A stretch of 6,083 nucleotides of DNA from an uncultured Ruminococcus sp. (GTDB lineage Bacteria; Bacillota; Clostridia; Oscillospirales; Acutalibacteraceae). Location of the stretch: positions 1 through 6,083 of the forward strand of contig CADBSZ010000173.1 of assembly GCA_902797525.1 (NCBI GenBank), in the 5' to 3' direction. Of this stretch, positions 6,083 through 6,083 are shown piece after piece; the first letter of the stretch is position 1, and each line of letters starts with the position of its first letter. The translations under genes were made by a program, and so were the position numbers. Below the pieces are notes generated by a model. That model saw only the letters and a list, made by a program, of their open reading frames with translations. It did not search any database and was not told where the DNA came from.

Positions 6083-6083
6083 C

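Noticed and set aside
1..6083. CRISPR array, tRNA, rRNA or insertion sequence
   Set aside because: No regularly spaced repeats, tRNA-like folding arms, rRNA-like blocks, transposase frames or terminal inverted repeats were seen.

Overview
The window looks like chromosomal DNA of an anaerobic, gut-type Clostridia member, probably Ruminococcaceae/Oscillospiraceae-like. The evidence is a metG-tatD pair of the Firmicutes type, an OGG-like 8-oxoguanine glycosylase, a secreted protein with domains typical of gut Firmicutes surface proteins, strong AGGAGG-type ribosome binding sites, consensus sigma-A promoters and a radical SAM/SPASM peptide maturase. The lineage is inferred from protein style only.

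Layout. 1-255 (+) is the 3' end of an OGG-like DNA glycosylase gene. 256-468 is a 213-base gap with an AT-rich stretch and a strong promoter (TTGCGA-17-TATAAT). 469-1962 (+) encodes a 497-residue secreted protein: signal peptide, a cohesin-like beta region, then two diverged copies of a C-terminal repeat domain. 54 bases later, on the same apparent transcript, 2017-2133 (+) encodes a 38-residue peptide with a TTG start and a very strong Shine-Dalgarno sequence; it is too small for routine gene calling. A strong hairpin terminator (2146-2180) follows. A second promoter (TTGCTT-17-TATAAT) then drives a 457-residue radical SAM/SPASM protein (2313-3686, +). A bidirectional terminator (about 3685-3723) separates it from the leftward pair tatD (3722-4492, -) and metG (4511 to the window's right edge, -, 5' end missing).

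The part worth attention is 376-3686. A short peptide directly precedes a radical SAM/SPASM enzyme of the peptide-maturase type, which is the arrangement expected of a minimal RiPP (ribosomally made, post-translationally modified peptide) locus. The promoter of the secreted-protein/peptide unit and that of the maturase are strikingly similar, from the -35 through the predicted transcription start, which suggests matched expression with the terminator separating the two doses. The substrate relationship is inferred. No transporter, protease or immunity gene lies in the window. The outer genes (glycosylase, tatD, metG) are ordinary housekeeping genes.
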